NCBI GenBank assembly: GCA_900540895.1
Contig: UQHV01000005.1
Coordinates: forward strand, 49,910-113,909
Source: an uncultured Collinsella sp.
GTDB lineage: Bacteria > Actinomycetota > Coriobacteriia > Coriobacteriales > Coriobacteriaceae
DNA: 64,000 nucleotides
Reading direction: 5' to 3'
Positions 1 through 9,430 of this stretch are shown piece by piece. Below the pieces are notes generated by a model that was given only the letters and a program-made list of their open reading frames with translations, did no database searches and had not been told where the DNA came from. Numbering within the stretch: the first letter of the stretch is position 1; each line of letters opens with the position of its first letter. The position numbers were made by a program, and so were the translations under genes.

Positions 1-1
1 G

Positions 2-1360
2 GTCGAGGACCGCGGCTCAAAGTTGGGTCTTCCCCAAAACCAAGATGCAGAGGCCAATGTACTGGCCGCTATGCTGCTATCGCCCGAGGTGGTCGAAGAG
101 GCCCAGGTCGAGCTGCAGCCCGATGATTTCTACCGGCCCATTCATAAGACCATCTACACCGCGATGGTCGATATGTACAACAGCCGCATTCCCATCGACT
201 CCATCTCGCTGATCGATTACCTGCGAAGCATCAACAAGCTCGATGCCGTGGGCGGCGAGGCCTACATTTTGGAGCTGATGGGTCAGACTCTGTCGCTCGT
301 GAACTGGCAGCACCATGCCGCCATCGTTCGTCGCGATTCGATGCTGCGCGAGCTGATCGGCGCCACCAACGAGATCAACGCGCTGGCATATAACGCCCCC
401 ACCGACACCAAGGAGGTCGTGGAGCTAGCCGAGAGCAAGCTGCTCAAGGTCACGGCACGCGAGGTCAAGTCGAGCTACAAGACGCTGACCGAGTTTATGG
501 TTGAGGCCTATAACGAGGCCGAGGAAGTGTGTCAGGCCGGTGGTCAGGCTGCGGGCGTGCCCACGGGCTTCCCGTCACTCGACCGCATGCTCATGGGCTT
601 CCGCGAGGGCCAGCTCATCATTATCGGCGCCCGCCCTGCTGTGGGTAAGACGTCGTTCGCCCTGAATCTGGCGCTCAACGCTGCCGCTGCCGGTTATACC
701 GTCGGCTTCTTCTCGCTGGAGATGTCGGGCAAAGAAATTGCCCAGCGTCTGATTTGCGCCTACGCCATGATCTCGATCAGTGACTTCCGCATGGGCCGCA
801 TTAGCCCCGAGCAGTGGGCCAATATCAACGAGGCCACGCAGACCTTGTCCAAGCTCGATATTCTGATTGACGATACGCCCGGCACCACAGTGACCGAGAT
901 TCGCGCCAAGAGCCGCCGCATGCTCCATAACAAGGAGAAGGCAATCATCATCCTGGACTACCTGCAGCTGGTGAGTCCTCCGCCGGGACGCCGCTCCGAG
1001 AGCCGTACCGTCGAGGTTTCGGAGATGTCGCGTGGTCTGAAGATCATGGCCAAGGAGCTCAAGATCCCGCTCATCGCGCTGTCGCAGCTCTCGCGTCAGG
1101 TCGAATCCCGTACCGGCAAGCGCCCGCAGCTTTCCGACCTTCGTGAATCGGGCTCCATCGAGCAGGACGCCGATATCGTTATGTTCTTGGACCGCTCCGC
1201 CGACGAGGCCGAGGCCTCGCGCGACGATCGACCCGACGAGGGCGTTACGCGTATCGTCGTGGCCAAGAACCGTTCGGGCCCGATCGGCGACGTCGATCTG
1301 ATGTTCCTGCCGGCATCCACCAAGTTCTATGAGCTTGATGGGGCACATGCCGAGGAGTAG
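2..1360 (+). CDS. dnaB: Replicative DNA helicase DnaB (5' end outside the window)
   Basis: Hexameric 5'-3' helicase that unwinds DNA at the replication fork. The frame is open from base 2, so the true start lies upstream; the TTG at 23 falls inside the usual N-terminal region (LPQNQDAEANVLAAML matches the DnaB primase-interaction domain). The RecA-like C-terminal domain has a Walker A motif GARPAVGKTS (nt 626-655), a Walker B-like IIILDYLQL (about nt 945-971), the LSQLSR segment and the RESGSIEQDADIV motif near the end. About 450 codons remain, close to full length. purA follows after 93 bp. Identity is secure. Confidence 0.96.
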   Translation, partial: VEDRGSKLGLPQNQDAEANVLAAMLLSPEVVEEAQVELQPDDFYRPIHKTIYTAMVDMYNSRIPIDSISLIDYLRSINKLDAVGGEAYILELMGQTLSLVNWQHHAAIVRRDSMLRELIGATNEINALAYNAPTDTKEVVELAESKLLKVTAREVKSSYKTLTEFMVEAYNEAEEVCQAGGQAAGVPTGFPSLDRMLMGFREGQLIIIGARPAVGKTSFALNLALNAAAAGYTVGFFSLEMSGKEIAQRLICAYAMISISDFRMGRISPEQWANINEATQTLSKLDILIDDTPGTTVTEIRAKSRRMLHNKEKAIIILDYLQLVSPPPGRRSESRTVEVSEMSRGLKIMAKELKIPLIALSQLSRQVESRTGKRPQLSDLRESGSIEQDADIVMFLDRSADEAEASRDDRPDEGVTRIVVAKNRSGPIGDVDLMFLPASTKFYELDGAHAEE

Positions 1361-1453
1361 GACAGGCGCCCGTTGCACGGGTATACTGGGAATGTTTTGT
1401 GCTTCTGCGTGCCGGCGTGGCGCGTAGACAGTCCATGAATGTAAGGAGTAAAC

Positions 1454-2740
<1,287 letters not shown>

Positions 2741-2762
2741 TCGGGACTATTTGGTTATTGCG

Positions 2763-2810
2763 ATATACCCCTTTGCAGCCCGGACGGGCGGCCGAGGGGT
2801 ATATTTGCTT
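2763..2810 (+). terminator. Hairpin between purA and purD
   Basis: ATATACCCCT (2763-2772) pairs exactly with AGGGGTATAT (2795-2804), followed by a short T-rich stretch (TTTGCTT). It begins 23 bp after the purA stop and is a plausible terminator or attenuator. The U tract is weak, so read-through into purD is possible. Confidence 0.5.
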
Positions 2811-2858
2811 GCAAAGGGCTCGCGCGGAGCGGGCCGTTCATCCATAGAGGAGGCACCC

Positions 2859-4163
2859 TTGAAGGCGGACACTCAAACCATCGACATCCTGTTGTTGGGC
2901 AGCGGCGGCCGTGAGCATGCTTTGGCAGCTAAGCTCGCAGCATCACCGCGCGCCGGCAAGCTCTACATCGCGCCGGGTAACGGCGGCACCGCGAGCTGCG
3001 GCGAGAACGTTGTTCTCGACGACTGCGATCCTGCGGCCGTGGCGGCGTTTGCGCAGAGCCACGGATGCGGACTCGTGGTAATTGGCCCCGAGGCTCCGCT
3101 CGTGGCGGGCGTGGCCGACGCCGTGCGCGCGGCGGGTATTCCCTGCTTTGGCCCGGGTGCCGAGGGCGCCCAGATGGAGGGCTCCAAGCTGTTCTCCAAG
3201 CAGCTCATGGAACGTGCGGGCATTCCGACGGCAGCCTATGGTTCGTTTACCGACGAGGCTTCGGCTCTCGCCTACGTGCGCGAGCAGGGCGCCCCGCTGG
3301 TCGTGAAGGCCGACGGCCTTGCCGCGGGCAAGGGCGTTATCGTGGCGACCGAACTTGAGCAGGCCGAGGAGGCCGTGCGCGAGTGCTTTGGCGGCACCTT
3401 TGGCGATGCCGGCAATACCGTGGTCATCGAGGAGATGCTGACCGGCCCCGAGTGCTCGCTGTTGGCCTTTACCGACGGCAAGACCGTGCGCCCCATGGCC
3501 ACCTCGCAGGACCACAAGCGCGCGCTCGAGGGCGACAAGGGCCCCAACACCGGCGGCATGGGCGTCTACAGCCCGGTGCCCATCGTGACCGACGAGGAGC
3601 ACGCCACCATGGTGAAGGTCATGGAGCAGACCGTGGCCGAGCTTGCTGCCGAGGGTATCGACTACCGCGGCTGCCTGTACGGCGGCTTTATGCTCACGCC
3701 TGCCGGTCCCAAGGTACTGGAGTTCAATGCCCGCTTTGGCGACCCCGAGACGCAGGTCGTGCTGCCGCGCCTTAAGAATGACCTGGTCGAGGTCATGCTG
3801 GCTTGTGCCAACTGCGAGCTCGATCAGATTGAGCTCGACTGGCGTGACGAGTGGGCCGTGGCCATTGTCCTGACGAGCGCGGGTTATCCCGGCAGCTACG
3901 AGAAGGGCAAGGTCATCACCGGTATCGCCGATGCCGAGGCCATGGAGAACGTGACCGTGTACCACGCGGGCACTGCCGTGGTGGACGGCCAGCTCGTGAC
4001 CAATGGTGGCCGCGTGCTTGCCGTGACCGCTCTGGGCGACACGTTCGAGAACGCTCGCAACCTTGCCTACGAGGCCTGCGAGAAGATTGATTTTGAGGGC
4101 AAGACCCTGCGTCACGACATCGGCCTGCGCGCGCTGCGCGGCCGCGACGCCTGGGATGCCTAA
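2859..4163 (+). CDS. purD: Phosphoribosylamine-glycine ligase (GAR synthetase)
   Basis: ATP-grasp enzyme joining glycine to 5-phosphoribosylamine, the second step of purine synthesis. The frame is open back into purA, but homology begins at KADTQTIDILLLGSGGREHAL. A TTG at 2859, seven bases after AGAGGAGG (2845-2852), gives a normal 434-residue protein; longer versions would be non-homologous and overlap purA. Motifs include GSGGREHAL (N-terminal nucleotide loop), KADGLAAGKGV, the SQDHKRALEGDKGPNTGGMG loop and LEFNARFGDPETQ. The NUDIX gene follows after 21 bp, probably in the same transcript. Confidence 0.95.
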   Translation: MKADTQTIDILLLGSGGREHALAAKLAASPRAGKLYIAPGNGGTASCGENVVLDDCDPAAVAAFAQSHGCGLVVIGPEAPLVAGVADAVRAAGIPCFGPGAEGAQMEGSKLFSKQLMERAGIPTAAYGSFTDEASALAYVREQGAPLVVKADGLAAGKGVIVATELEQAEEAVRECFGGTFGDAGNTVVIEEMLTGPECSLLAFTDGKTVRPMATSQDHKRALEGDKGPNTGGMGVYSPVPIVTDEEHATMVKVMEQTVAELAAEGIDYRGCLYGGFMLTPAGPKVLEFNARFGDPETQVVLPRLKNDLVEVMLACANCELDQIELDWRDEWAVAIVLTSAGYPGSYEKGKVITGIADAEAMENVTVYHAGTAVVDGQLVTNGGRVLAVTALGDTFENARNLAYEACEKIDFEGKTLRHDIGLRALRGRDAWDA

Positions 4164-4184
4164 AATCCGAGAGGAATGAGACGG

Positions 4185-4880
4185 ATGGACGAGAAGAACG
4201 AAGAGCTCATGGACGCGCAGATCGTCGAAGAGGACAGCCGCATGTATGGGCACGCCGAGGGCGAGCCTGGTGGCGAGGTCGCTGACGAGCCGGCACTGGT
4301 GCTGGGCGACGACGACCCGCACGATGCCGAGCTGCACGAGAAGATTCTTTCGGAGGAGTGCGCCTGGAAGGGCAAGATCCTTGACGTCCACCGTCTTGAG
4401 GTTGAGCTGCCCAACGGTCACCGCAGCGCCCGCGATATCGTTCGCCATCCGGGTGCGGCGGCCGTTGTGGCACTGACCGAGAGCGGCAAGATCGTACTGG
4501 TGCGTCAGTACCGCACCGCCATCGACCGCGTGACGGTCGAGATTCCCGCCGGCAAGCTCGATCCAGGCGAGGACCCGCTCGATTGCGCCAAGCGCGAACT
4601 GCACGAGGAGACGGGCTTTAGGGCTGGTCGTATTCGCTTTTTGACGTCGATTGTCACGTCCTGCGGTTTTTGCGATGAGATCATCCACATCTACTTGGCC
4701 ACCAAGCTCGAGTTTGATGCGCCCAACCCCGATGATGACGAGTTTGTCAACGTGGACCTGGTGCCGCTGCACGAGCTGATCGACGCCGTGCTCGACGGCA
4801 AGATCGAAGACGCCAAGACCGTCGTGGGCGCCTTGGCCTGCGATAGCATCGCGCACCGCTTGGGTGGGGCCGAGCTGTAA
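4185..4880 (+). CDS. NUDIX hydrolase, ADP-ribose pyrophosphatase type
   Basis: Predicted to cleave ADP-ribose or related nucleoside diphosphates. The Nudix box is intact: GKLDPGE, seven residues, then RELHEETGF (nt about 4552-4620), with the upstream VRQYR and VEIPAGKLD typical of the ADP-ribose pyrophosphatase subgroup. About 50 acidic residues precede the conserved domain and are unusual for this family. ATGs lie at 4176 and 4185; GAGAGGA (4169-4175) is well spaced only for the second, giving 231 residues. Substrate preference cannot be read from sequence. Confidence 0.85.
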   Translation: MDEKNEELMDAQIVEEDSRMYGHAEGEPGGEVADEPALVLGDDDPHDAELHEKILSEECAWKGKILDVHRLEVELPNGHRSARDIVRHPGAAAVVALTESGKIVLVRQYRTAIDRVTVEIPAGKLDPGEDPLDCAKRELHEETGFRAGRIRFLTSIVTSCGFCDEIIHIYLATKLEFDAPNPDDDEFVNVDLVPLHELIDAVLDGKIEDAKTVVGALACDSIAHRLGGAEL

Positions 4881-4892
4881 CGAGCGGGAATA

Positions 4893-4931
4893 GCCCTGGG
4901 ACAAGAACTACTGATTACTTTGTCCCAGGGC
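4893..4931. repeat. Perfect 12-bp inverted repeat of the GGGAC/GTCCC family
   Basis: GCCCTGGGACAA (4893-4904) is mirrored by TTGTCCCAGGGC (4920-4931) around a 15-nt loop, in the gap after the NUDIX gene. No T tract follows, so it is not a classical terminator. The GGGAC core recurs in other intergenic hairpins of this window (near 7.77, 28.13, 30.11, 33.33 and 34.01 kb). Confidence 0.75.
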
Positions 4932-4962
4932 CTTATGTTGCTGATATTTCTTTGAGGATCAC

Positions 4963-6735
4963 ATGTTTAAGAGGTTTCTTTCGTATTACGAGCCCCAGAT
5001 GGGGCTTTTTGTTGCTGATACTGTTTGTGCTCTGGTGCTTGCCGCCATTGACCTGGCGTTCCCCATTATCCTGCGCAATTTGACCGGTGGGCTGTTTACT
5101 CAGGGTCAGGCTGCTATTATGCAGGCGCTCGGCATGATCGCGGTGGGCTTGGTGCTGATGTATGCCGTCCGCTGCGCCTGCCGCTATTTTGTGAGCTATT
5201 GGGGTCACGTGATGGGCGCGCGTATGGAGTCCAAAATGCGCGAGGACCTGTTTGACCAGTATGAGCGCTTTAGCTTTGCATACTTCGACCGCAACAGCTC
5301 GGGCGACATGATGAGCCGCGTGGTCAACGACCTGTTCGATATCTGCGAGGCGGCGCACCACGTGCCCGAGTGGATCATCATCTGCGGCATCGAGATCATC
5401 GGCTCGTTTGTGATCCTCTTTACCATTGCCCCGGTGCTGGCGCTCGCCATGGCCGTGGTGACGGCGGCGTTTGCGGTCATCATGTTTTGGCAGAACATGC
5501 GTATGCGCGAGGTTTTTAGCGACAACCGCAAAAAGATCAGCGGCATCAATGCGCAGCTGCAGGATTCGCTTGCGGGCATGCGCGTAGTCAAGAGCTTTGC
5601 CAACGAGGAGACCGAGCGCGCCAAGTTCCGTGCCTCTAACGATCGCTACCTTTCGTCCAAGGAGAACATGTATCACGCCATGGGCGTCTATACCGCGACG
5701 TATGGCCTGCTCTCGGGTGTGCTCTATGTGATCGTGGTGCTGCTGGGCGGCTGGCTGGTCGCCCAGGGACAGCTGCAGGCGGTCGATATGGCGACCTTTG
5801 CACTCTATATTTCGCTGTTCTGCACGCCGCTCGAGACGCTCGTCAATTCGGCCGAAACGTATCAGAAGGCTATCGCCGGCTTTAAACGTATGGACGAGGT
5901 GCTCTCGACCGCGCCGGATATCCAGGACAAGCCGGGCGCTACGGATCTGCAGGTGACTGCCGGCGCCGTGGAGTATCACGACGTGTGCTTTAACTACGAG
6001 GATGTCGAGCTGGGCGAGGGCTATGCCGACGAGCGTCCCGTTATCGACCATATGAATCTGTCCATCAAGCCCGGGCAGACCATCGCGCTGGTTGGCCCTT
6101 CGGGCGGTGGCAAGTCCACGACCTGTTCGCTGCTGCCGCGCTTTTATGACGTGGCTGCCGGATCCATTAGCATCGACGGCCAGGACGTGCGCGATGTGAC
6201 GCAGCAGAGCCTGCGCCGCGGCATCGGCCTGGTGCAGCAGGATGTCTATCTATTTGACGGTACGATTGGCGAGAACATCGCCTACGGCAAGCCGGGCGCC
6301 ACGGCAGAAGAGATCGCCGAGGCCGCCCGTCGCGCCAACATCGATGCCTTTATCGAGTCGCTTCCGCAGGGCTACGACACCGTGGTGGGCGAGCGCGGCA
6401 GCCGTCTTTCGGGCGGACAGAAGCAGCGCGTTGCCATCGCGCGCGTGTTTCTCAAGAACCCCAAGATCCTGATTTTGGACGAGGCGACGAGTGCTTTGGA
6501 TAACGAGAGCGAGGAGGCGGTGCAGGAGTCACTCGAAGAGCTGGCACGCGGCCGCACCACGATTATTATCGCCCACCGTCTTTCGACCATTAAGCATGCC
6601 GATGAGATTGCGACCGTTGAGCATGGTCGCGTTGTGGAGCGTGGCACGCACGAGGAGCTTCTCGCCCGTGGCGGCACCTATGCCCGTTACTATCGAATGC
6701 AGTTCGAAGGTGCGCGTGCGCACGAGCTCGACTGA
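4963..6735 (+). CDS. ABC transporter, fused permease and ATPase (exporter type)
   Basis: A 590-residue half-transporter that should work as a dimer in the cytoplasmic membrane. Residues 1-310 form the six-helix ABC exporter domain. The C-terminal nucleotide-binding domain has Walker A GPSGGGKST (residues 378-386), signature LSGGQ (482-486), Walker B ILILDEATSALD (about 501-512) and the switch histidine in IIIAHRLST. Only one half-transporter gene is present and no partner is adjacent, so a homodimer is likely. Sequence does not show the substrate; family members export lipids, peptides or drugs. The next gene starts 19 bp later. Confidence 0.9.
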   Translation: MFKRFLSYYEPQMGLFVADTVCALVLAAIDLAFPIILRNLTGGLFTQGQAAIMQALGMIAVGLVLMYAVRCACRYFVSYWGHVMGARMESKMREDLFDQYERFSFAYFDRNSSGDMMSRVVNDLFDICEAAHHVPEWIIICGIEIIGSFVILFTIAPVLALAMAVVTAAFAVIMFWQNMRMREVFSDNRKKISGINAQLQDSLAGMRVVKSFANEETERAKFRASNDRYLSSKENMYHAMGVYTATYGLLSGVLYVIVVLLGGWLVAQGQLQAVDMATFALYISLFCTPLETLVNSAETYQKAIAGFKRMDEVLSTAPDIQDKPGATDLQVTAGAVEYHDVCFNYEDVELGEGYADERPVIDHMNLSIKPGQTIALVGPSGGGKSTTCSLLPRFYDVAAGSISIDGQDVRDVTQQSLRRGIGLVQQDVYLFDGTIGENIAYGKPGATAEEIAEAARRANIDAFIESLPQGYDTVVGERGSRLSGGQKQRVAIARVFLKNPKILILDEATSALDNESEEAVQESLEELARGRTTIIIAHRLSTIKHADEIATVEHGRVVERGTHEELLARGGTYARYYRMQFEGARAHELD

Positions 6736-6754
6736 TTGATATGACAGGAAGTTT

Positions 6755-7720
6755 ATGGCTGACAAGAACCCTTTGACTCCGGAAGAAGTGACGGAGTTAT
6801 TCTCCGAAATCGATGCATCCGGCGTCTTGGATCCCACGCTCGCCAAAAAGCGTACCGAGCGCATGCGTGAGAAGGAGGCTGCGGCCAAGCGCGGTGACAA
6901 AGCGGCGCTAGCACAGCTGCGCAGCGAGGACCGCGCGAGCCAGGCAAAACATATCGACCCGCTGTCCGAGGACGATCCTTCGGGCTCGCAGGTGAGCCAT
7001 ACCATTACGAAGACCGCGATGGCCGTGGTCATCGGTATTTTGGTGCTGATCGTGGGCATGCAGATCGGCTACGGCGTGATGCGCCGTCTGAATACCGCCA
7101 ACCTGTCCGAGAGCGTTTCGGTTGATACCGTTTCTACAGCACTCAAGGGTGGACTCGAGTGGGGCAACGGCTTTACGCAGTTCCCGCTCGACTTTACCGT
7201 CGATGAAGCCGATGAGCGTACGGGCACGGTCGAGGTGACGGTGTTGGACACATCGTCTGCCAACGAGCTCGAGCTGCTGTCCAACGGGCAGATCCAGGCC
7301 GCGGCGCTTGCGACCAACGCGCTGCTCAACGACAAGATCGACCGCGTGGTGTATAACGTTCACGCCTATATCGACGAGGATAGCAACATTCAGCACGATT
7401 CCTTCTTTGGCATGTTCCCCGCGCGGGGCCACCAGAGCGCCATTTTGACGTTCGTGTGGACCAAGAGCTCATCCAACGCCACGAGTATCGACTGGAAGAT
7501 GCGCATCGTGAGTATGGATGACACCATCGCCGAGCGCATTCAGAAGCAGGTGAACTCGGTGTCGTCGTTGATTGAGGACCCGGTGGTGAGCCAGACCAAG
7601 ATTGACGAGGAAAAGGCCGAGCGTGACCTGGAACATCGTCTGCATGGCCGCGAGATTTTCCGCGGCGGCAAGCCCGATCGCACACCGTCCGAACTGCTGG
7701 AGCAGGACAAGAGAAAGTAA
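6755..7720 (+). CDS. Unknown protein with a single membrane segment
   Basis: 321 residues, no family recognised. It has a charged N-terminal cytoplasmic part rich in Glu, Lys and Arg (residues 1-85), one hydrophobic segment VVIGILVLIVGMQIGYGV (about residues 91-108), then a roughly 210-residue hydrophilic domain probably outside the membrane. GGAAG (6744-6748) precedes the ATG. The 19-bp spacing suggests co-transcription with the ABC exporter, so it could be an accessory protein, but nothing shows this. A strong terminator follows. Confidence 0.75.
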   Translation: MADKNPLTPEEVTELFSEIDASGVLDPTLAKKRTERMREKEAAAKRGDKAALAQLRSEDRASQAKHIDPLSEDDPSGSQVSHTITKTAMAVVIGILVLIVGMQIGYGVMRRLNTANLSESVSVDTVSTALKGGLEWGNGFTQFPLDFTVDEADERTGTVEVTVLDTSSANELELLSNGQIQAAALATNALLNDKIDRVVYNVHAYIDEDSNIQHDSFFGMFPARGHQSAILTFVWTKSSSNATSIDWKMRIVSMDDTIAERIQKQVNSVSSLIEDPVVSQTKIDEEKAERDLEHRLHGREIFRGGKPDRTPSELLEQDKRK

Positions 7721-7726
7721 GACGTC

Positions 7727-7766
7727 ATCATCCCGCGTGAGCCACAAGCCTCGCGGGATGATTTTT
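7727..7766 (+). terminator. Rho-independent terminator after the 6755 gene
   Basis: ATCATCCCGCG (7727-7737) pairs perfectly with CGCGGGATGAT (7752-7762), followed directly by a T run. The T run overlaps the start of the 37-bp palindrome arm. Confidence 0.85.
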
Positions 7767-7869
7767 CTGGGACGGGGATTAAAAAAGGCTCTGTTAGACC
7801 AGGATTGACATACATGTGTCCCCACGGTGCCATATCGTTGACCCCGTAGACCGCGATGATGGGGGCAGC

Positions 7870-8925
7870 ATGAACGCCGAAGACCTGGTCCTCAACTTCA
7901 AGAAGGGCATGGCGAACCTCAGCAAGACCGAGCGCCGCCGCGCTATCGAGTCCGTCAGGGACGTGATCCGCGCGGCGGCGTTCGACGACGCGGCCGGCTC
8001 CGCCTACGAAGTCGAACGCTGCCCGCGCTGCGGGTCCGTCGCGGTCGTGAAGAAGGGCAAATCGAAGAACGGCGAGCAGCGCTACCTCTGCCGGGGCTGC
8101 GGCAGGACCTTCGGCATGGGCAGCGAGCGCATCCTGGGGACGAGCAGGCTCCCGAAGGAGACCTGGATGGCCTACGCCGAGTGCTTCGTGCTCATGCTGC
8201 CCCTGCGCGAGTGCGCGAGGCGCTGCCGCGTCTGCCTCAAGACCGCCTACACCATGCGCCACAGGCTGATCGAGTGCCTCTCGGCCTACTCCCCCTCGTT
8301 CAGGGTCGAGCGGGGCTGCGGCTGCGAGCTCGACGAGACCTACTTCCCCGAGTCGTTCAAGGGCAACCACGCGAAGAGGTCGTTCACGATGCCGCGCCCC
8401 TCCCGGCACCGCGGCAAGCAGGTGCACAGGCGCGGGCTGTCGCGCGAACGGATCTGCGTCATGACCGGCGTGAACGACTCGAACGAGACGTTCCTCGAGG
8501 TCACGGGGCGGGGCGCCCTTTCGAGGGAACGCGCCATGGACGCGCTGAGGGGCCGCATCGCGGCCGGCTCGGTCGTCGCGACCGACAGGGCGGCCGTCTA
8601 CGTCAATGTCCTCGCCGAGCTCGAGGTCGCCGCGCACGCGGCCTACGACCCCAAGGACCGCTCCGGGGGAACCATCAACCGGGTCAACGCCGTCCACTCG
8701 CTCCTCGGCGCCTTCATGGAGCCGTTCAAGGGCGTGTCGACGAAGCACCTCGATGCCTACCTCGCCTGGTTCAGGTGGTGCCGAACCTTCATGGCGACCG
8801 ATTCCGGCACCGCCGGGCGCACGGTCGCGCGGCAGCTCGCGCACGGCGTCTGCAGGAGCCGCGTCCGCGACATGTTCAACGTGGAGCCGCCCTACATGGA
8901 CTACTGGGCCGTGCCCGCCGCATAG
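7870..8925 (+). CDS. IS1595-family (ISXO2-like) transposase
   Basis: 351-residue transposase. A four-cysteine zinc ribbon lies near the N-terminus (CPRCGS at about residues 50-55 and CRGCGRTF at about 74-81). The catalytic core has the first acidic residue in CELDETYF, a second in ATDRAAVY and a later NRVNAVHS segment followed by FKGVSTKHLDAYLAWF, matching the DDE_Tnp_IS1595 pattern. The frame is open from 7816, but the ATG at 7870 leaves the left inverted repeat non-coding and suits homologue length. Codon use is very GC-rich and differs from the neighbours. Confidence 0.9.
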   Translation: MNAEDLVLNFKKGMANLSKTERRRAIESVRDVIRAAAFDDAAGSAYEVERCPRCGSVAVVKKGKSKNGEQRYLCRGCGRTFGMGSERILGTSRLPKETWMAYAECFVLMLPLRECARRCRVCLKTAYTMRHRLIECLSAYSPSFRVERGCGCELDETYFPESFKGNHAKRSFTMPRPSRHRGKQVHRRGLSRERICVMTGVNDSNETFLEVTGRGALSRERAMDALRGRIAAGSVVATDRAAVYVNVLAELEVAAHAAYDPKDRSGGTINRVNAVHSLLGAFMEPFKGVSTKHLDAYLAWFRWCRTFMATDSGTAGRTVARQLAHGVCRSRVRDMFNVEPPYMDYWAVPAA

Positions 8926-8971
8926 AGGCGGTAGAATGGTCGCACCGCGATACACGAGGAGGGGTGAGGCC

Positions 8972-9169
8972 ATGCCGTCGAACATACCGGCCACGACGAT
9001 CCGCATCGACCCGGAGGTCAAGAAGGAGGCCACGGCCATCCTGGACGAGCTCGGCCTGTCCATGTCCACCGCCGTCAATGCGTTCCTCAGGGCGCTCGTC
9101 CGGGAGGGCGGGATGCCGTTCGAGATGAGGGTCAAGACGCCGGCGCCCGACGGGGAGACGGCGAGTTAG
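8972..9169 (+). CDS. RelB/DinJ-type ribbon-helix-helix antitoxin carried by the insertion sequence
   Basis: 65 residues. TTIRIDPEVKKEA (N-terminal strand), ILDELGLSMSTAVNAFLRA (helices) and VREGGMPFEM are characteristic of the RelB/DinJ antitoxin family. It starts 46 bp after the transposase stop with a strong GAGGAGGGG site (8957-8965) and lies inside the right inverted repeat. No YafQ/RelE toxin gene accompanies it: after its stop only the inverted repeat remains. It may regulate transposition, protect against a host toxin, or be a remnant; none of these is shown by sequence. Confidence 0.85.
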   Translation: MPSNIPATTIRIDPEVKKEATAILDELGLSMSTAVNAFLRALVREGGMPFEMRVKTPAPDGETAS

Positions 9170-9340
9170 CCGGCAGGTCGGCATGTCAATCCTGGTCTAA
9201 CAGAGCCTTAAAAAATCATTCTGTCATGTATGCAGTTGGCGACAAAGCTCTGCTCTCAGAATGATTTTTTAATCCCCGTCCCAGAAAAATCATTATGCAT
9301 AGAAAGTCATAATTATCATTTCGTAAACATTTCGATGAAA

Positions 9341-9371
9341 TTAACGCCATGAGGCATGCTTGCGGTTACAA
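9341..9371 (+). promoter_or_regulatory. Possible carA promoter
   Basis: TTAACG (9341-9346) and TACAAT (9366-9371) with 19-bp spacing, about 30 bp before the PyrR-type hairpin. The -10 is good, the -35 is poor and the spacing is long. Confidence 0.35.
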
Positions 9372-9401
9372 TACCGCGAGGCCTAACTACACACCTTTAA
9401 G

Positions 9402-9419
9402 CCGGTCCTGTGAGACCGG
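9402..9419 (+). promoter_or_regulatory. PyrR-type RNA hairpin at the carA ribosome binding site
   Basis: CCGGTCCTGTGAGACCGG folds into a short stem whose loop carries UCC-N-G-N-GAG, the core of the PyrR recognition sequence. The stem ends one base before the AAGGAG ribosome binding site (9421-9426) of carA. No terminator or antiterminator is apparent, so translational repression by PyrR bound to UMP is the likely mode, as described for mycobacterial pyr leaders. The pyrR gene itself is not in the window. Confidence 0.7.
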
Positions 9420-9430
9420 GAAGGAGAATT

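Larger units (their letters stand above)
7787..9207 (+). mobile_element. IS1595-family insertion sequence with a passenger gene
   Basis: A complete 1,421-bp element. Terminal inverted repeats of at least 25 identical bases begin GGCTCTGTTAGACC (left 7787-7811, right 9183-9207). The 8-bp target duplication TTAAAAAA is exact on both sides (7779-7786 and 9208-9215), as expected for IS1595. Contents are a transposase gene (7870-8925) and a ribbon-helix-helix antitoxin-like gene (8972-9169). Intact ends, duplication and reading frames suggest recent insertion and probable activity. Confidence 0.93.
7758..9293. repeat. Palindromic element with perfect 37-bp arms, split by an insertion sequence
   Basis: The right arm (9257-9293) is the exact reverse complement of a left arm rebuilt from 7758-7786 plus 9216-9223. 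The insertion sequence and one copy of its TTAAAAAA target duplication separate the two left-arm pieces. Without the insertion the element would be about 107 bp: 37-bp arm, 33-bp loop (9224-9256), 37-bp arm. It contains CTGGGACGGGGATT, related to the other GGGAC hairpins. It codes for nothing visible and may be a small non-autonomous repeat or a transcription barrier. Confidence 0.9.

Noticed and set aside
8181..9128. A second long plus-strand frame inside the IS1595 transposase gene
   Set aside because: Arg/Pro/His-rich shadow of the transposase in another frame. The transposase frame has the zinc ribbon and catalytic motifs.
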